From a virus, in the IMG/VR virus record IMGVR_UViG_2162886007_000107, positions 124,001 through 188,000 of that record: a stretch of DNA of 64,000 bases. One strand, written 5' to 3'. This document shows, piece after piece, positions 1 to 8,105 of this stretch (the stretch's first letter is position 1; every line of letters begins with the position of its first letter). The notes under the pieces are model-generated. The model was not told the DNA's origin. It saw only the letters and a list, made by a program, of their open reading frames with translations, and did no database searches. The position numbers and the translations under genes were made by a program.

Positions 1-1
1 G

Positions 2-1111
2 ATCCAACCCTTTCGCGACGACCTCATGATTGAGATTGTAGAGCGTCAGGGTTTCGGTCAAGTCATGAAGAAGTATCGGGCCATTCCAATGAGTGGCAGC
101 GACCCTGAACTGGAAGGTAACCACACTGCATTGGCTAACCTCATGGCCAATGACCACTTGAACATGGTTAGTGTGGACTTTCAGTTGTTTGAAATGGGCT
201 TTGCCAAATTCCGTAACGCCCCAGCAAGTGACATCTTCTTGATGGCTAAGCTGGAAGACGTATTCCACGACAAGCTGTCTGAATTCGGCGAGACTCTAAA
301 CCTTACCGGACCAGACTCTTGGAAAGGAGTTGATGTAGAGCAACCTGTAGACAACGACCGCATATTTAAGCAGGTGGTAATCCCGGCTAGTGTGCGTCTT
401 ATTGATTTGGGGGACTACCTTCAGAACGATGAGAAGTTTGGTGTGTACAACACTGGATTGGGGTTGTATTACAGGAAGGGCTTGTGGCGCATCTATCCCC
501 TCTACAGGGACGGACGTTATGAAAAGGCACGTAGGGTACTAAACATCTACAGACTGCCTGAGAACGCGTTTCCAACGCTTCACAACACATGGATTGAAGA
601 CGAGAAGAGTATCACTATCTTCTCCACGGGTAAAAGTACCAACAACGACGATACGGACATCGATCGTCAGACTCATGGCGTTGGTCAGCGGGTAATTGCT
701 GCAGATGCTGTGATGGGTGAAACTGGGCGCTACTACAACAAGGGTGTGGCGGTTACTACTCGTGAGGATAGTCTCTCTGAGTTCAAAACAGTTAACCGTA
801 AGTCTGGGGAAGAATGGATTCCATTGGACCCTACTCCAACCAGTAACCTTGGTAAGCGTTTAACCAAGAATGCGGAGAACGATACCTCGGTTACTACAGT
901 GCCTTGGCATAACTCCGATGCACTGAAGATCGATCCTGGGATGCCCCTGCGTTTCTTCTACATGCGTGGTGACATTCTTGTTTACAAGGAGGGTAGTGTG
1001 GCCGGTCTGTTGAGTAAGTACCAAATGGATACTGAAAGTGTTCAACCAGTATTCAGGGAACACTCGGTTATTACCTTGACCATCAACAGTCAGGAGTACG
1101 TCGTCAAGTAA
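2..1111 (+). CDS. virion structural-type protein, 5' end outside window
   Basis: The frame is open from the first bases of the window to the TAA at 1111, so the true start probably lies upstream. The first in-frame ATG is at 26, giving 361 residues. I do not recognise a named family. The visible part is soluble, with no signal peptide or membrane segment. It is rich in beta-prone stretches separated by Gly/Asn/Asp turns, and has an aromatic patch (LYYRKGLWRIYPLYRDGRY) around residue 150. This composition suits a virion or packaging protein, and its neighbours are structural-type genes, but the role is inferred from context only. It is followed by a roughly 130-base gap with RNA-fold potential. 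Confidence 0.75.
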   Translation: MQPFRDDLMIEIVERQGFGQVMKKYRAIPMSGSDPELEGNHTALANLMANDHLNMVSVDFQLFEMGFAKFRNAPASDIFLMAKLEDVFHDKLSEFGETLNLTGPDSWKGVDVEQPVDNDRIFKQVVIPASVRLIDLGDYLQNDEKFGVYNTGLGLYYRKGLWRIYPLYRDGRYEKARRVLNIYRLPENAFPTLHNTWIEDEKSITIFSTGKSTNNDDTDIDRQTHGVGQRVIAADAVMGETGRYYNKGVAVTTREDSLSEFKTVNRKSGEEWIPLDPTPTSNLGKRLTKNAENDTSVTTVPWHNSDALKIDPGMPLRFFYMRGDILVYKEGSVAGLLSKYQMDTESVQPVFREHSVITLTINSQEYVVK

Positions 1112-1115
1112 AAGT

Positions 1116-1203
1116 CCACTGGAGGTTTGCTCTTATACACTACTAGAAAACTGTCTGCGGAAGCGGGTGGGGAGATCCCTTCCTTATTTCTGCAACCTAG
1201 TGG
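1116..1203 (+). other. intergenic segment able to form a long closed stem
   Basis: CCACT (1116-1120) and AGGTT (1123-1127) can pair with AGTGG (1199-1203) and AACCT (1194-1198), enclosing about 60 bases. That interior carries a second pairing, GGAAG (1159-1163) with CTTCC (1179-1183). There is no T-run after it, so it is not a plain intrinsic terminator. It may be a processing site, leader structure or small RNA. Confidence 0.35.
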
Positions 1204-1243
1204 AGCGTAAGCGACCTCCTTCTTCTTGTATCGAGTAATCACA

Positions 1244-1549
1244 ATGGAAAAGCCAGATCTTCAAACCATGTTGAACCTTGCTTCTAAAGCTTATACCGAA
1301 GCTTTGCAGGAAGGCATTATCTCTACTGTTGAGGTTGGCGACCGTGTCAACAAATCTCTGGAAGACTACATCAAAGGCGGAGACTTTCCTCCAACCACCG
1401 CCTACAAGTTTTCTATTCAGGGTGATGGTGAAGGGAACGTTATCAAGAATGGTGTGGTGAAGGCTCACTTCCTTGGTGGTGGCTTGAACATTGAAATTGT
1501 TGAAGAACATATTACCTTTCGTAACACCCAACCATCTTTAACTAATTAA
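1244..1549 (+). CDS. small protein of unknown function (101 aa)
   Basis: The ATG at 1244 is preferred over an in-frame TTG at 1226. No strong ribosome-binding site is visible before either. The protein is 101 residues. Its N-terminal half is helical (residues about 5-45) and its C-terminal half is beta-rich, with a GGGLNIEIVEEHITF segment. No known motif, signal peptide or membrane segment was seen. It sits 12 bases before the next rightward gene and probably shares its transcript. Function unknown. Confidence 0.7.
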   Translation: MEKPDLQTMLNLASKAYTEALQEGIISTVEVGDRVNKSLEDYIKGGDFPPTTAYKFSIQGDGEGNVIKNGVVKAHFLGGGLNIEIVEEHITFRNTQPSLTN

Positions 1550-1561
1550 TGGAATATCCCG

Positions 1562-2356
1562 ATGCAACAAGACAACGTTAAAGAAGCACTGTGCCAAGAA
1601 CTTTGTGGTTATGCGATGCTCGGCCTGCACAAGTGCCATGAGAAGAATTGGCAGTCGTCCAAATACGCAGCCAAAGTTATCAAGCACGAAGTAAAGACTC
1701 AGGCTATTCTCAACAACTCCCAGCTCAAAGGAGTGCAGTTGGGGATTGCTATTGAAGAGATGTCTCCAGGCATCATGGCCCCTGCTTGTGAAGTTACTGT
1801 AAAGTGCGTTAGCAAAGATAATTTCATCATCTACCTGGTATCGAAAGCCCCAACGGCAACCACTCATGTGGAAGATACGATCGTGGATGAACCAGAACCT
1901 CTGGAACCTTACGAAGGAACTCCAAAGGCTGCTCCACAAATGCGCATGCTGCGTAGCCACATTCCTTTCCAAACCAATCCGGCTGAAGACAAACTCATCG
2001 AGACCTGGGCAAAGGGATTGGGGCAAAGTCTGGAAGACGATATGCGTTCGAAGTTCGAGCATATCAAGAAAGTGGTTATGGACGAGCTGGGGTATACGGA
2101 AGATCGTCAGCTCATGCCATTGGGTCTGAAGACTCACCTGGAGCGCTTGGCTGGCCATCGTTTCAATTACCTTGAGATGTTCAAGGATGACATCAAGTAC
2201 CAGGATGAAGCGTCCCTACGTCGTCAACTGTACTTCTTCAACCTACTGGCAGCTTTGAACACAGTAGGAAGCTACCTCAAAGGCGAATGGGCTGGTCACG
2301 AAGAAGTCATGGTTGAAGGTAAGGCTACCGACGAGATCCCTCACGTCCAGGTTTGA
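1562..2356 (+). CDS. protein of unknown function (264 aa)
   Basis: A 264-residue soluble protein starting at ATG 1562, 12 bases after the previous gene. The N-terminal 100 residues look alpha/beta. A Pro/Glu-rich linker follows around residues 105-125 (DEPEPLEPYEGTPKAAP). The C-terminal half is helical and contains an FNLLAALNTVGSYLKGEW segment. No catalytic motif recognised. Its place between structural-type genes suggests a late protein, possibly a virion or assembly factor, but this is context only. Confidence 0.8.
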   Translation: MQQDNVKEALCQELCGYAMLGLHKCHEKNWQSSKYAAKVIKHEVKTQAILNNSQLKGVQLGIAIEEMSPGIMAPACEVTVKCVSKDNFIIYLVSKAPTATTHVEDTIVDEPEPLEPYEGTPKAAPQMRMLRSHIPFQTNPAEDKLIETWAKGLGQSLEDDMRSKFEHIKKVVMDELGYTEDRQLMPLGLKTHLERLAGHRFNYLEMFKDDIKYQDEASLRRQLYFFNLLAALNTVGSYLKGEWAGHEEVMVEGKATDEIPHVQV

Positions 2357-2375
2357 CCATCTTATCTATTTGACG

Positions 2376-2398
2376 CTGTGGTCCCTTGTGGGCCACAG
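2376..2398 (+). terminator. weak hairpin between genes
   Basis: CTGTGG (2376-2381) pairs with CCACAG (2393-2398), extended by CCC/GGG inside with one bulged T and a TTGT loop. No T-run follows, so termination is uncertain. Confidence 0.35.
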
Positions 2399-2426
2399 TG
2401 GCTTAACTATCTGAAGAGGAACTATC

Positions 2427-3401
2427 ATGAGAGACCGCGAACTTTATCGAGCCGCAGTTGAAGCCAACAATACTTTCCTGCGCACTCAAGAGAAACAAAT
2501 TTTTGATACGTTTCTTGTTACCAATTACATTAAAGATGCCATCTATGCACATCTTCAACAACTCAACGTTATTGGTGTTAAAGATGTTGCAGTTGTTTTT
2601 ACAAAAGACTTTACAAAGGGAAGGAGAAGCCCTGGCTATCAAAAAGCAGACGCTTCTTATGAAGATGGTGTACTAACCATTACTATTTATTCAAAGAGAT
2701 TTCTCATGGAACAGAACAATCTTAAAAATGCTCAAGCTGAAGAACTTGCATTGGGTCAGCCTTCTAATACCGCCACAGTTCTGGACGAACTTCGTAAACT
2801 TGATCCCGACACTCCTTTATCCCCATTGGCTGAAAAGTTTAATAGTTTGACTGAAGCGGTTGAAGAAATCATTCATCACCCTTTGGGCGACCTTGGTGCA
2901 CCCCCAACAGCCGTCAGAATAGGTGAAGCGCTTAAAGTCGATCAGAAGTATGCTTGGGCTGGTGATGTCTACGACTACCTGGACATGTACACAAAAGACA
3001 TCGAAGACGTTTTGGGTGTAACTGATATACGCCTGTACAAAGACGGTATCCGTATGGCGGTTGGGTTGTTGTTCGACGCTGCCGACAAGTACGAAGACAA
3101 AGAACGGAAGAAAAGCTTCAAGGCTTACGTTGTTCACAAAATGCTTTCCCACATTGATGACCTTACCAGACAGGTTGCTAAAGCCGAAGAGATGTTTACC
3201 GGTGTTAACCAAGGTCTACAGATGTTGAGCCAATCAACCAAAGGTTACCGCGAACCAATACCGCCCCATGGATTTACCGGACAGGTCATGCCAGAGATCC
3301 GTCAGCCAGATGCTTATGAACGAGCATTGACCAAACAGCGCCAGACTAGCATCATGGATGCAGCATTGTCAGCCGGTAAACCAGGTCCCTATATGGGCTG
3401 A
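2427..3401 (+). CDS. protein of unknown function (324 aa)
   Basis: ATG at 2427 with GAAGAGGA about 10 bases upstream. The 324-residue protein begins with a helical region (residues 1-50), then a short beta section, then a mostly helical body with many Lys, Glu and Asp. The tail (residues about 275-324) is rich in Pro, Gly and Gln and probably disordered. No domain was recognised. It ends the rightward block, about 30 bases before a perfect 15-bp hairpin that separates it from the leftward helicase gene. A virion or assembly role is possible. Confidence 0.8.
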   Translation: MRDRELYRAAVEANNTFLRTQEKQIFDTFLVTNYIKDAIYAHLQQLNVIGVKDVAVVFTKDFTKGRRSPGYQKADASYEDGVLTITIYSKRFLMEQNNLKNAQAEELALGQPSNTATVLDELRKLDPDTPLSPLAEKFNSLTEAVEEIIHHPLGDLGAPPTAVRIGEALKVDQKYAWAGDVYDYLDMYTKDIEDVLGVTDIRLYKDGIRMAVGLLFDAADKYEDKERKKSFKAYVVHKMLSHIDDLTRQVAKAEEMFTGVNQGLQMLSQSTKGYREPIPPHGFTGQVMPEIRQPDAYERALTKQRQTSIMDAALSAGKPGPYMG

Positions 3402-3431
3402 AAGCTCCTATAACGCAAAATAGAGCCTTAT

Positions 3432-3464
3432 ATACCCCCTACCCCATTGTGGGGTAGGGGGTAT
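3432..3464. terminator. bidirectional terminator hairpin between convergent genes
   Basis: Perfect 15-bp stem, ATACCCCCTACCCCA with its reverse complement, and a 3-base loop. It lies between the convergent genes ending at 3401 (+) and 3499 (-). Confidence 0.8.
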
Positions 3465-3498
3465 AGGTTATTTCTCTTGCACGCCTATTTAGAGGTCG

Positions 3499-5031
3499 TC
3501 ATATCGAGTCAAAGTCTTTCAGGATATTCCCGTCAGCATCGAGACTAGTTTGTAAGCTTCTTCTGAAACGTGGTTTACCGTTGACGTCATGCTTCAACCC
3601 GTGGATTGGGTCAATGTCGTAGATCGCAAACCGATGTTCCGGTAGGCAACCTTCACCGCGCTGTTTACCAATGCAGAATGTCCAGTAAGACTTGTAAGAA
3701 GTCTTAGCAACGTGGAACGTAATCTCGACATCCACTTCGTTGGTAATCTTGGTAGAAGTTTCGGTGTATGATTTACCAGCTACTTCCTTGGCGAAATAAA
3801 CTTCCGACTCTTCATCAGCCTCCTGCAACCGTTTCTTGGCATCAGGAGATAATTGGTGAGGAGTAAGGAAGCATATACCACGACCAATAATAAACGCTCG
3901 AATCTTTCGAATGTGTAGCTGTAACTTGTCAGACTTGGAATCGCCTGGCAACATATCAAAGTTTTGCAGTGCGCAGTAGTCGTAAGCGTACCAAATGATC
4001 TCGTGACCTTTCAGCTCCAGCTTACGAACACGATCGAACATAGCTTGAGCGCTATCCTTGTTCGAATCGATTACTTTCATCAGCAGTACCCAGCCGTTGT
4101 CAGCAAAGCACTTGCAGATAGCATCGATGATTTCTTCACGACCAGCCATAGCGAAGTCTGGTTCAGCATCACTGGTGGAAGTGATAGCCAACTTGTACAT
4201 TCGCATGATGATCAAGTCCATGGTATCTTCCGCAGATTCCATGAGAACAGTTGGGATCTTCGAAGCATTACGCAACATGGGCTTGTTATACAAACCGACA
4301 GAGGCCGTGAGATGCGCTACAGTCAACGACTTACCACGGTTGGTCAGTGCGTTAAGCAGATAGAACTTACCACGTCGGAAACCACCATCAGGACTTAGAG
4401 CCAGGTTCAATGCCTGGATGCCGCTCTTGATGATGCCTTCCTTACTGTTCTCCATCTTGGCTTGTTCAATAACAGCGTGGAAACTGAGTCGATCAGCAGT
4501 GCTAATCTCAGACAGTACTTCACTCTGCTTCTCTTCGTACAAAGCACCCATGCGATCGTTGATCATGTCGCTGAGCATCACCCACTCATCTTTTGAGATG
4601 TCGGTGTGTTCTTTGAAGAAGAATTGCTTTACTGCTTTCTTCCACTTGTCAGCAAAACCTTTGTCTTCAAAAGACAAACGAACTTCACTCAAGTGTTTGT
4701 AGATGAGCTTGCGAGTAGCTTCATCATTCGGGCAATCTTCTAGGCCGTCCTCAATGGCTAATTTTATAGCCTCATCGTTCTTCGCGAAGATGCGGACTCT
4801 CTGCATCAAGACTGGTTTCATAACCGGTTCGTCGTCGGACTGTTTAAGTAGCCAGGCGATGGTGGATTTGATACCTTCTCGGATTTCCTTGTCTTGGGAG
4901 AAAACATCTGGAGGTGGAGGAGGAAGCTCTTCAAGAGTTTCTTCCAGTTCCTTCATCAGATTCGCGTCATTGAGTTTCTTGGCCTGGTACAGAGCCGAGA
5001 GCAGCTTAACCAAAACCAGTAAGTCATTCAT
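3499..5031 (-). CDS. DnaB-like replicative helicase / RecA-fold ATPase
   Basis: A 510-residue protein. The N-terminal ~200 residues are helical, with a run of prolines near residue 38. A RecA-type core follows. FRRGKFYLLNALTNRGKSLT at about residues 218-237 has the position and shape of a DnaB/KaiC P-loop, but ALTNRGKS departs from the usual GxxxxGK[ST]. VLMESAEDTMDLIIMRMYKL fits the strand and helix that follow in DnaB (ExS...R). ICFLTPHQLSPDAKKR fits the region before motif H4, where DnaB has T..QLNR. The expected role is unwinding DNA at the phage replication fork. It is a single leftward gene, set off by a strong hairpin downstream and a 25-base divergent gap upstream. Assignment rests on motif order; the odd P-loop lowers certainty. 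Confidence 0.72.
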   Translation of the reverse strand: MNDLLVLVKLLSALYQAKKLNDANLMKELEETLEELPPPPPDVFSQDKEIREGIKSTIAWLLKQSDDEPVMKPVLMQRVRIFAKNDEAIKLAIEDGLEDCPNDEATRKLIYKHLSEVRLSFEDKGFADKWKKAVKQFFFKEHTDISKDEWVMLSDMINDRMGALYEEKQSEVLSEISTADRLSFHAVIEQAKMENSKEGIIKSGIQALNLALSPDGGFRRGKFYLLNALTNRGKSLTVAHLTASVGLYNKPMLRNASKIPTVLMESAEDTMDLIIMRMYKLAITSTSDAEPDFAMAGREEIIDAICKCFADNGWVLLMKVIDSNKDSAQAMFDRVRKLELKGHEIIWYAYDYCALQNFDMLPGDSKSDKLQLHIRKIRAFIIGRGICFLTPHQLSPDAKKRLQEADEESEVYFAKEVAGKSYTETSTKITNEVDVEITFHVAKTSYKSYWTFCIGKQRGEGCLPEHRFAIYDIDPIHGLKHDVNGKPRFRRSLQTSLDADGNILKDFDSI

Positions 5032-5056
5032 TCCCGCTACCTCGGAGTTTTAAAAG

Positions 5057-5605
5057 ATGATTCTTAGAACCCCCAATGGGAACCCATTGAAGGTGTTTTT
5101 TCTGACCAATGCGATGGCCAGAGTTCTGAAACGAACCGGTGTTCCTTTCAGCGAAATGAGTTCGGTAGAGACATACCATGACAAGCTCACTCATGGAGAG
5201 ATCGCCGGTATTCTCAAAATGGAATTCTGTGCGGCTAAGGTATTGGGCACCCAAATGTCCAACCCTGATCTGCACTTCAAGAATGATTATCAAGGCGGGA
5301 TGTTAAAAGACGCATTTAATAAGGTTGATGGTGAAACCTTATCGGCTGCATTTTTTAACTGCTCCAAATTCAGCTTCTTGAATGCGGGCAACAACACCTT
5401 GCTGATCAGTTTGGACGACCAGGAGGATGAAACAATTCCTGGTTGGTCCAATGCTAAGGGAACAACGTTCTCCGAAGCTTTGCTGGAAACCATCTATGCG
5501 GTCCATGGTTACATGGAATGTCATCATGGTCCCATCGTTGATCCAAAGGTTGGTGAGTTCACGCTCGCATATGTGTTTAAACTGCTTGGCGACCAGAGTT
5601 CGTAA
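5057..5605 (+). CDS. protein of unknown function (182 aa)
   Basis: ATG at 5057; divergent from the helicase gene with only 25 bases between. The 182-residue soluble protein is alpha/beta, with no cysteine pattern, signal peptide or membrane segment and no family I recognise. It lies just upstream of the major capsid gene, separated by a 98-base leader rich in inverted repeats, so it may be late and head-related. That is inference from position only. Confidence 0.75.
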   Translation: MILRTPNGNPLKVFFLTNAMARVLKRTGVPFSEMSSVETYHDKLTHGEIAGILKMEFCAAKVLGTQMSNPDLHFKNDYQGGMLKDAFNKVDGETLSAAFFNCSKFSFLNAGNNTLLISLDDQEDETIPGWSNAKGTTFSEALLETIYAVHGYMECHHGPIVDPKVGEFTLAYVFKLLGDQSS

Positions 5606-5633
5606 GAGTTCTGTCGACACGCAATAAAACAAT

Positions 5634-5673
5634 CATATGTGTAGCAACATATACACGAACAAACATGTTTGTT
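5634..5673 (+). promoter_or_regulatory. paired inverted repeats in the capsid gene leader
   Basis: Two inverted repeats stand side by side in the AT-rich leader of the capsid gene. ATATGT(gtagca)ACATAT spans 5634-5652 within one base, and AACAAACATGTTTGTT is a perfect 16-base palindrome at 5658-5673. They could be protein-binding sites or mRNA 5' hairpins that protect or regulate the message. The spot is where a late promoter is expected, but none could be defined. Confidence 0.45.
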
Positions 5674-5689
5674 TAAAAGTTTTATCAAA

Positions 5690-5701
5690 AAGGATATCCT
5701 T
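5690..5701 (+). promoter_or_regulatory. self-complementary ribosome-binding site of the capsid gene
   Basis: AAGGATATCCTT, a perfect 12-base palindrome, contains the Shine-Dalgarno AAGGA about 10 bases before the capsid ATG at 5704. The site could pair with itself or with a second mRNA copy. Confidence 0.5.
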
Positions 5702-5703
5702 CC

Positions 5704-7899
5704 ATGGCATACCGCGAGATGGGCTTTGGTCTGCGTAACCAAGGCAATATGTTCAGCATGATCCGCGACCAGATCGCGGCCTCCGCTTTCAGCGCAGTAC
5801 AAGGTAACGAACAGTTCGGCGACTTCGCTTCGCAATTCGAGCTGAACCAGGTGCAAGGCGTTGAAAGCATGACCCTCAAAGGCATGTTGCACGAACGCCT
5901 CAGCACCCGTAACTACAACGCCTTCCACGGCGCCATGAACCGCGCAAGCGTTTCTCAGAGCGACATGGAAGACATCGTTGCTCGTACCGAAGACTTCTAC
6001 AAGACCGTTGGCGGTCTGGAAGGCTTCTCGATGCAGAACTTCAAGGGTTCGGAAGCCGACATCAAAGCGGCCAACATGACCCTGAACGCACAGTCTCACC
6101 TGCAGACCGCTGCTGCTGAAGCACTGTTCGCCACCGTCACCGTGAAGTACGAAGACGAAGGCGCCTCCCTGACCGTACGTGCTGCCGGCCTGGGTACTTA
6201 TGCCTACGGTAACACCGCCTGGCAACAAGCCTCCGATCTGAAGCCAATCTTCGGTCAACTGCGTACCGGCGAAATGTTCAAGGACGAAGTCCTGGCCATC
6301 TACCCTGTGTACCCTGATGACGCGAACGACGACACTCGTGAGCTGTTCGTCGACGCCGGTGTGGTTTCGCCATGGGGTGCTACCTACCCTGAAAACGACG
6401 CCTACGGTCGTGAAAACCACGACACCAGCTACCTGAAGGTTCCGGGCAACATCCCGAACTTCCTGGGTCTCTGCCAGGCTCCTGGTCAGCGTGCATGGAC
6501 TGCTACCGACGAAATCGAGTCCAACTCGATCATGGTCGAAGCCATCCAGGTTAGCGGTAAACTCGGTACTACCGACGTTACCTTCTTCATCAACACCCGT
6601 TCGATCTCGAACAACACCTTCATCACCTCGACCAACATCCAGTCTTCGGATGACCGTCGTCTGAACATCTACCTGAACCGCTTCAAAGGCTTCTCGGTTC
6701 TGGACAAGGATGGCAAGAACATCGGTGATACCCTGTTCAAGACCTTCAAGGACGCAGGCTTCGAACCGCTGCTGGACATTACCCTGACCGGTAACTTCCA
6801 ACGCCAGAAGAACACCCTGACTCTGAACGCTGGTCAGGTCGGTGTGATCGCTCTGGAAGAAATCACCACTGGTAACACCATCGACCGTGGCCGTGCAAAC
6901 GACCAACAGAAAGCGCTGCTGAAGTCGCTGACTGGCGGTATGGTTAACGGCGCTCGCGTTCGCGCGAATGTGAACAACATCTCGCGTGGTAACTTCGGCT
7001 ACCGCATCGAAGTGTTCGACACCATCAAGCACCTGCCGATCCATCGCGGTTCGCCGGTTTCGGTCAAGTACCCAATCTCGAAAGACGACGTTAACCAGGG
7101 TTCCCTGGACTACGCCATCAGCCAGATGTCGGTCGCGATCAACAACCAGTGCTCGAAGAAAGCGTTCGACATGGCTCAAGAGCACCTCCAGTACATCACC
7201 TCGATCGACGGCTACCCTGTTGTGTCCAACAACCAGGGCTCCAACGTTCTTCCTGGTATGCACTACGTGCAGGCTTCGGCCATCAACCGCAAGATCTCGC
7301 TGAAAGAATCCGTCTCCACTGTGGATTCCACCGGCATCTTCGAAGCGGTATCGGCCGTGTTCACCAACGAACTGAGCGACATCACTGCTGCCCTGGCTAC
7401 CAAGTCCGGCATCATGGCGATCGCTGAGTACGGCGGTACCGTAGCACCGAAGTGGAACATCATCGTGCACCAGAACCTGGCGCGCTTCCTGATGCACCTC
7501 GGCGATGCTCGTACCCTGGGTGCTGGCGTTGGCATGAAGGCGGTGGAAACCAACTTCACCAGCCAGATCGGTCAGATCCTGATCGTGACTGAGAACGACT
7601 CGACTTCCGACTACATCAACCCTCTGGGTGGTATCGGCGTCATGGTCTCGAAAGAGAACATCGTTGTTCAAGGTAACGTGACTCGTGATCAGCAAGACTT
7701 CGGTGTTGTCATGACCATGCCTACCTACAAGCACTGGGCGCTGAACCCAATCATCGGCTCGCTGGTGATCGAAGACGCGCACGAGTTCCTGGGCGACGAA
7801 GGTCTGCTGACCAAACTCGGCAAACAGAAAGTCGAGGTGCTGGGTCTGGCTGAAGGCCTGAAGGCAATCGCTGACGCACAGGCGCCAGTAACCCCGTAA
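5704..7899 (+). CDS. major capsid protein, phiKZ gp120-like
   Basis: A 731-residue protein that would form the icosahedral shell. Length, composition and neighbourhood match the phiKZ-type major head protein (about 750 residues), which is made as a longer precursor and trimmed by a phage protease. Its codon choice is strongly biased toward C/G-ending codons compared with nearby genes, as expected for the most abundant virion protein. No membrane segment or signal peptide. The N-terminal ~150 residues, helical and rich in Glu/Gln/Asn, could be the cleaved scaffold-like part; that is inference. The start is set by AAGGA before ATG 5704. The stop overlaps a 14-codon ORF (TAATG). A strong T-tailed hairpin follows at 7994. 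Family assignment is from recognition plus synteny, not from a search. Confidence 0.85.
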   Translation: MAYREMGFGLRNQGNMFSMIRDQIAASAFSAVQGNEQFGDFASQFELNQVQGVESMTLKGMLHERLSTRNYNAFHGAMNRASVSQSDMEDIVARTEDFYKTVGGLEGFSMQNFKGSEADIKAANMTLNAQSHLQTAAAEALFATVTVKYEDEGASLTVRAAGLGTYAYGNTAWQQASDLKPIFGQLRTGEMFKDEVLAIYPVYPDDANDDTRELFVDAGVVSPWGATYPENDAYGRENHDTSYLKVPGNIPNFLGLCQAPGQRAWTATDEIESNSIMVEAIQVSGKLGTTDVTFFINTRSISNNTFITSTNIQSSDDRRLNIYLNRFKGFSVLDKDGKNIGDTLFKTFKDAGFEPLLDITLTGNFQRQKNTLTLNAGQVGVIALEEITTGNTIDRGRANDQQKALLKSLTGGMVNGARVRANVNNISRGNFGYRIEVFDTIKHLPIHRGSPVSVKYPISKDDVNQGSLDYAISQMSVAINNQCSKKAFDMAQEHLQYITSIDGYPVVSNNQGSNVLPGMHYVQASAINRKISLKESVSTVDSTGIFEAVSAVFTNELSDITAALATKSGIMAIAEYGGTVAPKWNIIVHQNLARFLMHLGDARTLGAGVGMKAVETNFTSQIGQILIVTENDSTSDYINPLGGIGVMVSKENIVVQGNVTRDQQDFGVVMTMPTYKHWALNPIIGSLVIEDAHEFLGDEGLLTKLGKQKVEVLGLAEGLKAIADAQAPVTP

Positions 7900-7943
7900 T
7901 GAGCCTGCCCGATACGTACTACGGGGTACTCTCCCCGAAGTAA
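7899..7943 (+). CDS. 14-residue ORF coupled to capsid stop, carrying LPDTYYGVL peptide
   Basis: ATG at 7899 shares a base with the capsid TAA (TAATG), the classic layout for termination-reinitiation. It encodes MSLPDTYYGVLSPK and stops at 7943. The peptide matches, almost residue for residue, the four tandem LP[DA]TYYG[DER]L units that end the 773-residue protein at 18340-20661. Even the ending (LSPK here, LEPKK there) is similar, so a chance open frame is unlikely. An alternative is that a -1 shift near the C-run before the capsid stop adds it to some capsid molecules. The DNA also holds a CGGGG/CCCCG hairpin. Function unknown. Confidence 0.6.
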   Translation: MSLPDTYYGVLSPK

Positions 7944-7993
7944 AGAAACGATCAGGTAGGCAGTAACGCGGTTGTAGAGTAAATCCCCTCCTG

Positions 7994-8019
7994 CCCTACT
8001 CCCTTCACGGGGAGTAGGG
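7994..8019 (+). terminator. intrinsic terminator after capsid gene
   Basis: CCCTACTCCC (7994-8003) pairs with GGGAGTAGGG (8010-8019). A T-rich run ending in TTTTTTT follows by 8040. Confidence 0.85.
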
Positions 8020-8058
8020 TGGGTGGAGGTTTATTTTTTTGCATGTCCAAGAGTTTTT

Positions 8059-8074
8059 CAAACCTAAATTATTA
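8059..8074 (+). promoter_or_regulatory. early-type promoter candidate (CAAACCTAAATTATTA)
   Basis: It lies right after a T-tailed hairpin and 32 bases before ATG 8106. It matches the 54.8-kb element over CCTAAATTATTA, and both align with the TCTATATTACT elements at 13.3 and 51.6 kb. It is weaker than those because it lacks the exact TATATTAC core. Confidence 0.5.
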
Positions 8075-8105
8075 GGACAGATGAACTTATAATGGTATTC
8101 CTAAA

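Noticed and set aside
5524-7782. Very long open frame antisense to the capsid gene (752 codons)
   Set aside because: It follows from the strong C/G-ending codon bias of the capsid gene; it has no ribosome site and its product is low-complexity, rich in Val, His, Asp and Gly.
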